A DNA stretch of 46,604 bases from a virus, in the IMG/VR virus record IMGVR_UViG_3300034092_001736, positions 1 to 46,604 of that record; one strand, 5' to 3'. The position numbers and the translations under genes were made by a program. This document shows, piece by piece, positions 8,214 through 15,557 of the stretch. The notes under the pieces are model-generated. The model did no database searches. It was not told the DNA's origin and saw only the letters and a list, made by a program, of their open reading frames with translations. The number at the start of each line of letters is the position of its first letter. Position 1 is the stretch's first letter.

Positions 8214-8890
8214 CCAAGCCACTCCCCAATAGAGACCCGGACATCAAGTTCAAGACATTCCCGCCGGATCCAAAACTCGTCGTAGAGAACCCCCCGGACT
8301 TTGTTCCGTTCTTTTTTGTCCACATTCCGAAAACCGGGGGTCGAAGCATTATCACCGAGATACGGAGTCAGATCGGGGAGGGAAATATCAAGGGGTATGC
8401 CCATCATGATACGGCATCCTCAATGATACTCCGACATGGGAGAGAACGGTGGAATACTCTGTTTTCTTTCTCTATCGTGCGGAACCCGTTCGACCGTATA
8501 TTCTCTTGGTATCACTTCTACATGCAGATTGAGAAAGACCCCCGGTTTAATTACAGTAATATGCCTTTTGAGAAGTGGGTTAAGCATGTTATCCTCGACA
8601 AGAATCTAGACCTTATGAGGGCTTACATGATGTTGCGCCCCATGACGGAGTGGGTCTACTCTTTGGGGGAACTGGTTGTGGACTACGTGGGGCGTTTCGA
8701 GAACATGCAGGAATCTTGGGACGAAATCGCCCGAAGCATCAACCTTGAGCCGACCAAATTGCCCCATGTAAATGCCTCAAAACACGAAAAATATGTGGTA
8801 GAATATGAGAAATCACCTGAGTTGATCGATATTGTGGGTAAGTTCTACGCGGAAGACTTGAGGGTTTTCGGCTACCGCTTTGGAGACTAA
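8210..8890 (+). CDS. PAPS-dependent carbohydrate sulfotransferase family protein
   Basis: This 226-residue protein carries both signatures of the Sulfotransfer_2/heparan-sulfate-type family. The 5'-phosphosulfate loop is FFVHIPKTGGRS (about residues 35-46; K41 is the expected PAPS-contacting lysine). The 3'-phosphate motif is FSIVRNPFDRIFSWYHF (R91 and S99 in the usual positions). Such enzymes move sulfate from PAPS to hydroxyls of sugars. There is no signal peptide or membrane anchor, so it should act in the cytoplasm. Translational coupling to the glycosyltransferase-methyltransferase gene suggests one modification pathway. The target, whether phage fibre, host surface sugar or a small glycoside, is unknown. 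Confidence 0.85.
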   Translation: MTKPLPNRDPDIKFKTFPPDPKLVVENPPDFVPFFFVHIPKTGGRSIITEIRSQIGEGNIKGYAHHDTASSMILRHGRERWNTLFSFSIVRNPFDRIFSWYHFYMQIEKDPRFNYSNMPFEKWVKHVILDKNLDLMRAYMMLRPMTEWVYSLGELVVDYVGRFENMQESWDEIARSINLEPTKLPHVNASKHEKYVVEYEKSPELIDIVGKFYAEDLRVFGYRFGD

Positions 8891-8930
8891 TTAACAAAAC
8901 GTCGTAGAACCCCACAAACAAGTGTTCTAT

Positions 8931-8962
8931 TTGACTGTCTGACGACGGTAGGCTAGTATAAT
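8931..8962 (+). promoter_or_regulatory. Promoter for tail-fibre gene cluster
   Basis: TTGACT (8931-8936) is followed at 17 bases by TAGTAT (8954-8959), or at 20 bases by a perfect TATAAT (8957-8962). It lies in the 102-bp gap after the sulfotransferase gene. An imperfect hairpin (TAGAAC 8905-8910 with GTTCTA 8924-8929) sits just upstream and may mark the end of the previous transcript. The -10 block TAGTATAATTCGGC resembles that before the gene at 14035. Confidence 0.55.
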
Positions 8963-8992
8963 TCGGCATAAAGAGCAGATCTTGATCGAGTG

Positions 8993-9148
8993 ATGATGCT
9001 GGGACTATCCATAGGACTTAACTTTGTCGGGACACTTTTTAGACCGGGAGGTGGTCCGGGAGGCGGAGTAGACAACTACTTTCGCCCCGATGGCGTATCA
9101 CTCTACTTCCGTCCTGACGGCACTTCCATTTATCTTAGACCCGCGTAA
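8993..9148 (+). CDS. 51-residue repeat protein preceding tail fibre (unknown)
   Basis: The frame runs ATG-ATG-CTG at 8993 to TAA at 9146-9148, two bases before the fibre gene. The product begins MMLGLSIGLNF, has a Gly/Pro hinge (RPGGGPGGG), then three imperfect repeats of a YFRPDG-type unit (NYFRPDG, LYFRPDG, IYLRPA). The repeat periodicity at protein level, position right after a promoter and tight spacing to the next gene argue that it is real. Its start resembles the glycine-rich fibre at 11003 (MTFGLGLSLAH). The repeat looks beta-hairpin-like. The function is unknown; a small tail-tip or fibre cap protein is possible. Confidence 0.6.
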   Translation: MMLGLSIGLNFVGTLFRPGGGPGGGVDNYFRPDGVSLYFRPDGTSIYLRPA

Positions 9149-9150
9149 CC

Positions 9151-10515
9151 ATGCCTGACGTAACGCTGCAATCTTTCATGGATACGTTCTTAACATCAGC
9201 GGATATTGCTGACGCAAGGACAAACCTTGGGCTTAGTTACTGGAACTATACTGGACCCTACGACAACGGGGCGGCATATTCTGTAGGGGACGTTGCGACA
9301 TACCAAGGTTCGTCGTGGTATCGAACGGATGCCCACGGGGGCAATGTTGGCGACGTTCCGTTCGCAGGAAGCGATTATTGGGATATTTTGGCCGAAGCTG
9401 GGGAACCGGGACCGCAGGGTATACAGGGCGAACAGGGTATACAGGGCGAACCGGGAATCGGCGGAAACTCGGGCCAAGACGGAGCACAGGGACCACCGGG
9501 GGAACAGGGTCCGCCCGGGACTCCGGGTGACCCGGGACCACAAGGTATTCCGGGTCCGAACGAGGTGACCTCCCAAACCCTAACAAACATCACTGGCATT
9601 CTCAAAGGAGACGGAGTCAATGTCGCACAAGCTGTGTCTGGAACCGATTACGCTCCCGCTAGCCACTCGCACACTGCGTCTGATATCGATAGCTTGACGG
9701 CAGCAGATGGGTATGTTCTGACCGCAGATGGGGCGGGGAACGCAGCGTGGGAAGCATCCGTGGGGGCCGTTTCAGACGGGGACAAAGGCGACATCACCGT
9801 TTCGGCGTCAGGAGCAACGTGGACCATCGATAACGATGCTGTCACCTACGCGAAAATGCAGAACATCTCCGCGACCTCCCGCGTTCTCGGGCGCAAGGGA
9901 TCGGGCGCGGGAGACGCCGAGGAATGCACGTTATCTGATATCCTTGATTTTGTAGGCAGCGTGGCGCAGGGTGACATCCTCTACCGTGGTGCATCCGGGT
10001 GGGAGCGTCTAGGTGCTGGAACCTCTGGCAGATTCCTGCGAACAAACGGTTCTGCCGCCAATCCATCATGGAACGCAGTCCCGGTTGAGACGGCTGCGAT
10101 CACGTCGAACTATACCGACTCAACTGGAACGCTAGGGAACGTAACTGGTATGTCCTTTTCCTTGGCAGCCAACGAGCGCGTTACCGCGATTTTTTCGGGG
10201 TTTTGGGGCACCCAAACAACCAACTCCGGATTCCGCTACGACCTTACTGGGCCTGCCTCGCCGACCTTCGTGCTTTACAACGTATCGCACGGTATCACGC
10301 AAACCGCATTCCGGTCAGGTGATGGAGCTACCGCATTTAGCACTGCGTTCGTGGAGGTGAGCGGAAATGCGGCGCTCTACCTGCCTGTGACGATCCACCT
10401 GCACGTGGTCAATGGTGTCAACGCGGGGACCGTTCAGCTTCGCATGGGTGGCGAAACGAACGGCGTCACGTTCACACTCTATCAAGGTTTCACCATGCAG
10501 CTTTTCCGATTCTAA
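9151..10515 (+). CDS. Tail fibre with carbohydrate-binding-like N-terminus and collagen-like stalk
   Basis: The 454-residue protein has a short N-terminal helix (PDVTLQSFMDTFLTSADIADARTNLG, the kind used to attach fibres). Next is a ChtBD3/CBM5-12-like segment, YDNGAAYSVGDVATYQGSSWYRT (about 37-60). A collagen-like stalk of 17 Gly-X-Y triplets follows (84-134), then a beta-rich shaft and a C-terminal jelly-roll-like receptor or trimerisation domain (from about 310) ending FTMQLFRF. Trimeric collagen stalks are known in phage fibres. It probably binds host surface glycan. The start follows the 51-residue gene by two bases, and the stop overlaps the next ATG (TAATG). Confidence 0.8.
   Translation: MPDVTLQSFMDTFLTSADIADARTNLGLSYWNYTGPYDNGAAYSVGDVATYQGSSWYRTDAHGGNVGDVPFAGSDYWDILAEAGEPGPQGIQGEQGIQGEPGIGGNSGQDGAQGPPGEQGPPGTPGDPGPQGIPGPNEVTSQTLTNITGILKGDGVNVAQAVSGTDYAPASHSHTASDIDSLTAADGYVLTADGAGNAAWEASVGAVSDGDKGDITVSASGATWTIDNDAVTYAKMQNISATSRVLGRKGSGAGDAEECTLSDILDFVGSVAQGDILYRGASGWERLGAGTSGRFLRTNGSAANPSWNAVPVETAAITSNYTDSTGTLGNVTGMSFSLAANERVTAIFSGFWGTQTTNSGFRYDLTGPASPTFVLYNVSHGITQTAFRSGDGATAFSTAFVEVSGNAALYLPVTIHLHVVNGVNAGTVQLRMGGETNGVTFTLYQGFTMQLFRF
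9400..9552 (+). repeat. Collagen-like Gly-X-Y coding repeat (17 triplets)
   Basis: Seventeen consecutive Gly-X-Y triplets are encoded without interruption (GEP, GPQ, GIQ, GEQ and so on to GIP), many with Pro or Gln in X/Y. A tandem 15-bp motif (GGTATACAGGGCGAA) at 9419-9448 shows recent duplication inside it. Confidence 0.9.
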
Positions 10516-10958
10516 TGAGCGTAACGATCCACGATATTCTTTCATTTGGTTGGCCTAACCGTGGAGGATGGCGAGTTTTTGGCGACGAGATTTCCGCAGG
10601 TGATGGTGGGTCCGTTCCGACCATGGCTGAGATTGAATCGATGCGCGAAGCCGCTCAGACAAAGGCTGACGCCGATCACGCTCAGGCTGAGGTCGAAAAA
10701 GCAAACGCGCAGCAACGGTCCTCTCAACGCACCGCTCTCCGCCAGCAATGGGATGCCCTGCCCGACTTTATCCGTGGACCGTTTCGGGATAAATTTGAAG
10801 CTGCGAACCGACTCCTCGACGATAGCGATGATGCAGCCGCAATTGCGTTGATCGATTATGCGGAGGCTCCGGCATCGTTCACCGCCGACCAGCTCGCGAT
10901 CTTCACTGCGACTCAGGCGGCGATGAGGGCGGGGATCGAAGGTCTTACACAAGCCTGA
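10515..10958 (+). CDS. Tail-fibre-associated helical protein (assembly/chaperone-like?)
   Basis: The 147-residue protein begins one base inside the stop of the fibre gene, so it is coupled to it. It has a short N-terminal globular part, then a long Ala/Gln/Glu helix (EIESMREAAQTKADADHAQAEVEKANAQQRS in part) and a C-terminal helical domain ending GIEGLTQA. Its position and helical nature fit a fibre assembly protein or chaperone, or a short fibre component. No specific family is recognised. The DALPDFIRGPFRDKFEAANRLLD segment looks like a conserved helical hairpin. Confidence 0.6.
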   Translation: MSVTIHDILSFGWPNRGGWRVFGDEISAGDGGSVPTMAEIESMREAAQTKADADHAQAEVEKANAQQRSSQRTALRQQWDALPDFIRGPFRDKFEAANRLLDDSDDAAAIALIDYAEAPASFTADQLAIFTATQAAMRAGIEGLTQA

Positions 10959-11002
10959 CGGCACGGAGCGGATCGTGTACTAATAACAAAATTTTGTCAC
11001 AC

Positions 11003-12274
11003 ATGACTTTTGGTTTAGGTCTTTCGTTGGCGCATCCTCCCGGAAAAACTGTCAATGCTGGTGGTGGTGGTGGCGAATCTTCAAGTAGCAGCAGTAGCTT
11101 GATGAGCAGCAGTAGCTTGATGAGCAGCAGTAGCTTGATGAGCAGCAGTAGCTTGATGAGCAGCAGTAGCTTGATGAGCAGCAGTAGCGGTGTCACCTAC
11201 TTCCAGACTGCTTTTGTGGACCCCTCTGGGAACGATGGGACCGCGATTTTGAACGACCCAGCGAGTCCGTATCTTTCAATTCAAACCGCATTGGATGCCT
11301 TGGCGTCAGCATACGCTACTGGACAGGTTACGTTGAGATTTTTGAGCAACTACTCAACAACGTCCAGTTTGACTGCTTCCGCTGTTTCAGACCGTCTGAC
11401 CTTAAAAGGTCACTCTGGGGTTACTACAGTTAATGTTAATATAGATGCGGATCCAGATGTTCTTGCCCTAAGCTGCGAAGTTACACTGGACGATGTGGAA
11501 ATCCTCACCGTCACAGCACCAAGTGGGGGTAACGCACCCAGCCCGTCCCCCTTTTGGGGGACTATTGTTGGTATCGGGACTGCGACTATTGACGCAGTCG
11601 ATCTTAGCGGAACTCCGGGAACTCCGGGGGTTGCCGGAACGGAAGATAACCAGAACGGAGCAAACGGTACTCCGGGGGTTAATGGGGCACCCCCCACAGC
11701 AGGTAGCAACGGGAGTAACGGGGGGACCGCTACTGGAGGGAATGGGGGTCACGGGACTAACGCTACTGCTGCGTGGAGTCTCACCCTCAGCGGAACCGTT
11801 GCAGTCCAAAGTGTTCTGCTTGTCGGGCAAGCAGGTGGGTCTGGCGGTGACGGTGGCAACGCATATGCCAACGGAGGTAACGGTGGTGCTGGCGGCAGTG
11901 CCGACCCATACTCCATGTATTCTGGAGCCAACGGAGGTGACGGGGGTAACGGGGGGAGCGCAGCAGGGGGCAATGGGGGTAACGGAGGTGCCGCTTCAGA
12001 TGGGGGTGGCTTGATCGTATATACGTCTCAGGGAGCTTCCGCTGGATCGTATACTTTGTCAGGCGGGACTCAGGGAAGCGGGGGCAACGCGGGGAGCGGG
12101 TTCGCGAGCGGTGGGAGTGGGGGAGCAGGAGGTGCGGGAGACTCTGCCTCAGATCCGATGAATCCTTATCCCGACGGATCACCCGGAGCCAACGGTGGTA
12201 CCGGATCAACCACAAGTGGCGCGTCTGGCACTCCCGGAGGTATCGCTACGGGTGGAATGTATAACCCCATATGA
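11003..12274 (+). CDS. Poly-Ser/glycine-rich tail fibre or adhesin
   Basis: The ATG at 11003 is chosen over a TTG three codons earlier. The 423-residue protein begins MTFGLGLSLAHPPGKT, then Gly5 and five repeats of SSSSLM. A domain that looks like a right-handed beta-helix follows (about 65-200: FVDPSGNDGTAILNDPASPYLSIQTALDAL, the pectate-lyase-like start used by many fibres). The final 220 residues are strongly glycine-rich (NGGNGG, GGDGGN blocks), resembling the polyglycine-II tips of T4-like adhesins. A host-recognition role is inferred. The GGN-rich loops could be readily varied by recombination. It ends four bases before the next gene. Confidence 0.7.
   Translation: MTFGLGLSLAHPPGKTVNAGGGGGESSSSSSSLMSSSSLMSSSSLMSSSSLMSSSSLMSSSSGVTYFQTAFVDPSGNDGTAILNDPASPYLSIQTALDALASAYATGQVTLRFLSNYSTTSSLTASAVSDRLTLKGHSGVTTVNVNIDADPDVLALSCEVTLDDVEILTVTAPSGGNAPSPSPFWGTIVGIGTATIDAVDLSGTPGTPGVAGTEDNQNGANGTPGVNGAPPTAGSNGSNGGTATGGNGGHGTNATAAWSLTLSGTVAVQSVLLVGQAGGSGGDGGNAYANGGNGGAGGSADPYSMYSGANGGDGGNGGSAAGGNGGNGGAASDGGGLIVYTSQGASAGSYTLSGGTQGSGGNAGSGFASGGSGGAGGAGDSASDPMNPYPDGSPGANGGTGSTTSGASGTPGGIATGGMYNPI
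11087..11188 (+). repeat. 18-bp tandem repeat encoding SSSSLM
   Basis: Five exact copies of AGCAGCAGTAGCTTGATG (11087-11176) plus a 12-bp partial copy. The unit is a multiple of three, so copy number can change without losing frame. Confidence 0.95.
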
Positions 12275-12278
12275 TCCT

Positions 12279-13547
12279 ATGCCCGTAACCCCGAAAAGCC
12301 AACCCGCACCCAAACGACAGAGAGTCCTGTCGTTTGTGAGTCCGAATGTCGCGGACATCCTTTTCTACGAGACCGTGGATACCCAGCGCATCGGGACCGA
12401 AGTCCCGGCATACGGAACCGCGCACCCCGACAAACTCAAATGGCCCGACCATGAGTTGGTCTTTGTCCAACAGGATAGTCAGGAGGGTCAGCTTTACAGG
12501 TTCTACTATGCGGCAAGGAGAACCTTGCAGGACGATTACAACTACGAACTGCGGGACGGGTCTGAGCTTATCAGGACATACGTGATCAAACGTGCCGACT
12601 ACCCGGAGTTCCTCCCGATCCCCGAAGGAGGAACCCTTGATAAGGCATTCCCGGAGTATGGTTTCGTGGGGGACTCGATCCGCTCCGTTGATGAGTTCCT
12701 TTCCAGCATCTACATCGCAGTCCAGCGAAGATTCATCATCCCCAGAGTCGTGGAGACTGTCTACGACCCCAACATCGAAGCCAACGTCAAGACAATCAAG
12801 ACAGTGGTCCCAAGCAATTTCAGCATCAATGATGCTGGTTTGGCGAACACCCCCGGAGAGACCTACGAAGTCAGGCACGGTAACAAGTTCCACGACATCT
12901 TGATCAACCAGACTGTGAAGAATCAGAACGGGGAAGTCCCAGACCGGGAGCTTGATACGATCTACTCCGCCCAGAAATACGATGCGATCCCCCAGAGGCT
13001 GGACAGTGTCGAGTTCGACTTTATCTCCGCGTATGTCACGGGGACGGACACTTCCGGCAACTCGCGAGGGCAGTATGCGGAAGACAACACCGCTGAGTTT
13101 ACGGTCACCGCACCTACCAGTGGTCCGTTCAAGTCGAAGACTGAGAGGATCCTTACCGCTGCCCCGGAGACTGTGATCGACAAGATCTTGGCTGAAGCGA
13201 CTTTCCTACCCCGACCGAAGAGGGAGGATGTATCGATCAAGTTTGCGGCGTATTCGTTCTCCCCGGCATCGGCACAGGCAGCAGCACGGCAGTATACACT
13301 TCCGACTGCGATTCACGGAGAAATCGAAGTTGTAACCAACGGGGTTATCAACGGGACAACGGTCACCCCAACTGGGTTGACCATCGACCGCAACACGGAG
13401 CCAAAGATCCTCCAACCCACTCCGGGGTTCGACGGTGTTGACCTTGTTGGGACTTACCTCATCGACGTAAACATCCGAAGGACTAGCCTTGATTTGTTCA
13501 TCGTGGAGGCTACAAGCCTTATCTTAAACGGAGTATACAATTCCTGA
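12279..13547 (+). CDS. Structural tail-region protein, 422 residues (unknown)
   Basis: The ATG at 12279 follows the fibre stop by four bases; a longer frame from 12195 overlaps the fibre and is rejected. The protein is soluble and mixed alpha/beta with no low complexity. It includes KLKWPDHELVFVQQDSQEGQLYRFYYAARR, a Tyr-rich stretch EYGFVGDSIRSVDEFLSSIYIAVQRRF, and a C-terminal beta-region ending DLFIVEATSLILNGVYNS. I do not recognise a family. Length and place within the tail cluster fit a tail tubular, baseplate or connector protein, but nothing in the sequence proves this. Its stop overlaps the next start by one base. Confidence 0.6.
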   Translation: MPVTPKSQPAPKRQRVLSFVSPNVADILFYETVDTQRIGTEVPAYGTAHPDKLKWPDHELVFVQQDSQEGQLYRFYYAARRTLQDDYNYELRDGSELIRTYVIKRADYPEFLPIPEGGTLDKAFPEYGFVGDSIRSVDEFLSSIYIAVQRRFIIPRVVETVYDPNIEANVKTIKTVVPSNFSINDAGLANTPGETYEVRHGNKFHDILINQTVKNQNGEVPDRELDTIYSAQKYDAIPQRLDSVEFDFISAYVTGTDTSGNSRGQYAEDNTAEFTVTAPTSGPFKSKTERILTAAPETVIDKILAEATFLPRPKREDVSIKFAAYSFSPASAQAAARQYTLPTAIHGEIEVVTNGVINGTTVTPTGLTIDRNTEPKILQPTPGFDGVDLVGTYLIDVNIRRTSLDLFIVEATSLILNGVYNS

Positions 13548-13975
13548 TGGTAGACGAAGCAGCAGACACCGGGGAGCAGTCCTTTCGGAAGCTCTACACG
13601 ATTGACGTTCCGCCCCAGAACGCGGACATCCTGTATTCAGCGATTCCCTCCAACCCATGGCCGGATACCCCGATTCAAGACTTCCAACCCATCGGTGCTT
13701 TCCTTTCCAGAGAAGGGGTGCTGGTTGCACCAAGTTCTAGTTCTAGTTCTAGTTCTAGTTCTAGTTCTAGTTCTAGTTCTAGTTCTAGTTCTAGTTCTAG
13801 TTCTAGTTCTAGTTCTATTATCATATTGAGTTCCTCGTCATACACCCCTTCTAGTAGTTCAAGTTCTTCGATTTACATTCCGCCCAGTAGTTCCAGTTCT
13901 TCGCTCTACACTCCCCCTAGTAGTTCCAGTTCTTCGCTCTACACTCCCCCTAGTAGTTCCAGTTCTAGTTTGTGA
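13547..13975 (+). CDS. Short tail protein with 28-Ser tract and SSSSSSLYTPP repeats
   Basis: The start overlaps the previous stop (TGATG). Residues 1-62 are a small non-repetitive domain (KLYTIDVPPQNADILYSAIP, then IQDFQPIGAFLSREGVLVAP). Then come 28 consecutive serines, a short IIIL segment and three to four 11-residue repeats of PPSSSSSSLYT type, ending the protein. About half of the 142 residues are serine. The Ser/Tyr/Pro tail is an obvious candidate for O-linked sugar or Tyr/Ser modification, given the nearby transferase genes. Coupling to the 422-residue protein suggests a shared complex. The function is unknown. Confidence 0.65.
   Translation: MVDEAADTGEQSFRKLYTIDVPPQNADILYSAIPSNPWPDTPIQDFQPIGAFLSREGVLVAPSSSSSSSSSSSSSSSSSSSSSSSSSSSSIIILSSSSYTPSSSSSSSIYIPPSSSSSSLYTPPSSSSSSLYTPPSSSSSSL
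13733..13816 (+). repeat. (AGTTCT)14 microsatellite encoding 28 serines
   Basis: Fourteen perfect AGT-TCT hexamers. The unit keeps the frame whatever the copy number. It differs completely in codons from the serine tracts at 11087 and 16140. Confidence 0.97.
13840..13972 (+). repeat. Imperfect 33-bp tandem repeats (SSSSSSLYTPP)
   Basis: Three to four copies of a 33-bp unit run to the stop codon. The last full copies share TAGTAGTTCCAGTTCTTCG exactly. They encode serine blocks separated by Tyr-Thr-Pro-Pro or Tyr-Ile-Pro-Pro. Confidence 0.85.
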
Positions 13976-14000
13976 AACACAAAAGGGTGTGAAAATCTCT

Positions 14001-14029
14001 GTGACGAGGTCGTTTTTTGATAGTATAGT
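14001..14029 (+). promoter_or_regulatory. Candidate promoter before 14035 gene
   Basis: GTGACG (14001-14006) and TATAGT (14024-14029) are 17 bases apart in a 59-bp gap. The block TAGTATAGTCGCC matches the -10 region of the promoter at 8931 (TAGTATAATTCGGC). The start codon is only six bases after it, so the mRNA would be nearly leaderless. Confidence 0.35.
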
Positions 14030-14034
14030 CGCCT

Positions 14035-14517
14035 ATGAACTTCACCAAGAAATTTCTACTCACGCTCAAGGGGACTGTCACCCCCGCAGACCCTTTGTCT
14101 GGGGAAGCTTACTATCTTGGGTGGAACGGCTATTCTTTTACGATTCCCGCTGAAGCAAATGCGGTGATTACGAGAACCCTTGGGTGCTCCACCACTGGTC
14201 GAGTCTGGGAGCCGGACATCAATTCTTTCAACGGGGTCACTCAACCTGATGCGGACGGAATCACCGTATCCTTGAACAGGCTTTACGTTTTGGCGTTGCA
14301 GAACAAAGACACGACACACTCTGTCAATTTTGTCTGCGCGAACATGGATGCTGGCAACCACGCAGGAACCCTACGTCCCGGTGGGGTCAGCATCATCTTT
14401 TACCCCAGTGTCGGGGTGACCAACGGGATCACCATTGGGAGCACAAGCACGATCACTTTGACTGCATCATCGGGTGCCCCGAATGTTGACGGGTTTATCA
14501 TTGGGCGTTACGTCTGA
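14035..14517 (+). CDS. Small beta-rich tail-region protein (unknown)
   Basis: The 160-residue protein is built of short beta-type segments (AYYLGWNGYSFTIPAEANAVITRTLG, NRLYVLALQNKDTTHSVNF) and Gly/Thr/Ser-rich turns (GVTNGITIGSTSTITLTASSGAP), ending GFIIGRYV. It starts MNFTKKFLLTLKG; this is not a convincing signal peptide because it lacks a cleavage site. It looks like a compact beta-sandwich virion protein, for example a fibre tip or decoration. No family is recognised. Its 3' end overlaps the oppositely oriented glycosyltransferase gene by 10 bases. It may have its own promoter directly upstream. Confidence 0.6.
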   Translation: MNFTKKFLLTLKGTVTPADPLSGEAYYLGWNGYSFTIPAEANAVITRTLGCSTTGRVWEPDINSFNGVTQPDADGITVSLNRLYVLALQNKDTTHSVNFVCANMDAGNHAGTLRPGGVSIIFYPSVGVTNGITIGSTSTITLTASSGAPNVDGFIIGRYV

Positions 14518-15512
14518 GCTGCACTCACATGGTCTCTCACACGGGACCACGTATCGTTGCCCATGGTCTGGCAAACCCCGCCAACCACATATTTGTAGAC
14601 TGAGGTAACCACCGCTGCCGGGGTTATCATGTTCATGCACCGGGGAATCTTGGTGCCTGATGGAAGGGATGTGGGAAACTCACAAAGGCTTTTGTCCTTT
14701 TCGTCGTTGTCCCCCAAGGCAACCGTCCGCGACTTCCAGCACCCGCCCGTGTGGCAACACGGCAGCATGCCTACCGTGTGCAGGAACTGGTGGGTCGGGT
14801 AGTGCTCCCACATGACGGGTTCCCTACCCCCGGCAATGACCACGCAAGGTCTGCTATTGGTAGGACCGTTCTTGACCGGGACTGCCGCAGCTAGGTGCAT
14901 GAGGCTCGTCACGGGGCACACGATTCCTTGTGAGTGGTAAACCAACCGGATCAACTGCCTGACATCCGTTTTGCCACGGAGGTCGATTACCCCAGTGAGG
15001 GGCGGGTGGTGGTGGTCCCGTTCCCCGACCTGCACGAAGAGGATCTTTCCGCGCAGCTGGTCCACCACGCTTTGGTAGTTTTCGTGCCCCCACCATTTGC
15101 AGGTGAAGTCGAACTTCCCGCCAGATACGATGATCCAGAACGGGGCGTCAAACCCAATGATTTCGTGAACCTGACTCATCCAACTTCTCTCAGAATCCGT
15201 CAAGTGGATGTCGCCCTTGAACTCGGTTATCGGAATTTTGACACCCAGCTTGTCTGACAGGAATTCGTGGTATGCCTCGACGAAGTGCCTAGGACGATTG
15301 TTGCTTTGGTGAATCGCTGGGTACTCCAGAACAATCTCCTCTGCGTCCGCGACATCTTGAATATTCGGGTTGTGCTCGAAAACCTGACTACACGACCCTG
15401 TGTATCCCGTGATGAATTGCCCCGGATTAGCCTTGTGCAGATCCCTGATGGCAGCGGAGCACACAACAACGTCACCAAGACTCAGGTTGTTCCTTAACAA
15501 AAGTTTTCTCAT
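14508..15512 (-). CDS. Glycosyltransferase family 9 (heptosyltransferase-like)
   Basis: This 334-residue GT-B type enzyme resembles ADP-heptose:LPS heptosyltransferases. The N-terminal domain begins RKLLLRNNLSLGDVVVCSAAIRDLHKANP, the usual acceptor-domain start with LGDvv and RdLhk. The C-terminal nucleotide-sugar site contains GIVCPVTSLMHLAAAVPV, the family's SLMHLAAA helix. A Cys-rich stretch (LPCCHTGGCWKSR) near residue 255 is unusual. It is the only minus-strand gene inside the + strand structural block, divergent from the gene at 15558 across 45 bp and convergent with 14035, which points to later acquisition with its own control. It probably transfers a heptose-like sugar; the target is unknown. 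Confidence 0.8.
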   Translation of the reverse strand: MRKLLLRNNLSLGDVVVCSAAIRDLHKANPGQFITGYTGSCSQVFEHNPNIQDVADAEEIVLEYPAIHQSNNRPRHFVEAYHEFLSDKLGVKIPITEFKGDIHLTDSERSWMSQVHEIIGFDAPFWIIVSGGKFDFTCKWWGHENYQSVVDQLRGKILFVQVGERDHHHPPLTGVIDLRGKTDVRQLIRLVYHSQGIVCPVTSLMHLAAAVPVKNGPTNSRPCVVIAGGREPVMWEHYPTHQFLHTVGMLPCCHTGGCWKSRTVALGDNDEKDKSLCEFPTSLPSGTKIPRCMNMITPAAVVTSVYKYVVGGVCQTMGNDTWSRVRDHVSAAQT

Positions 15513-15557
15513 ACGACTCTGTTCTTGAATATTCTGTTCGCTGATCTAGACTTCCAC

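Noticed and set aside
12195-12278. Longer start for the 422-residue tail gene
   Set aside because: It would overlap the end of the glycine-rich fibre by 80 bases; the ATG at 12279 fits the usual spacing.
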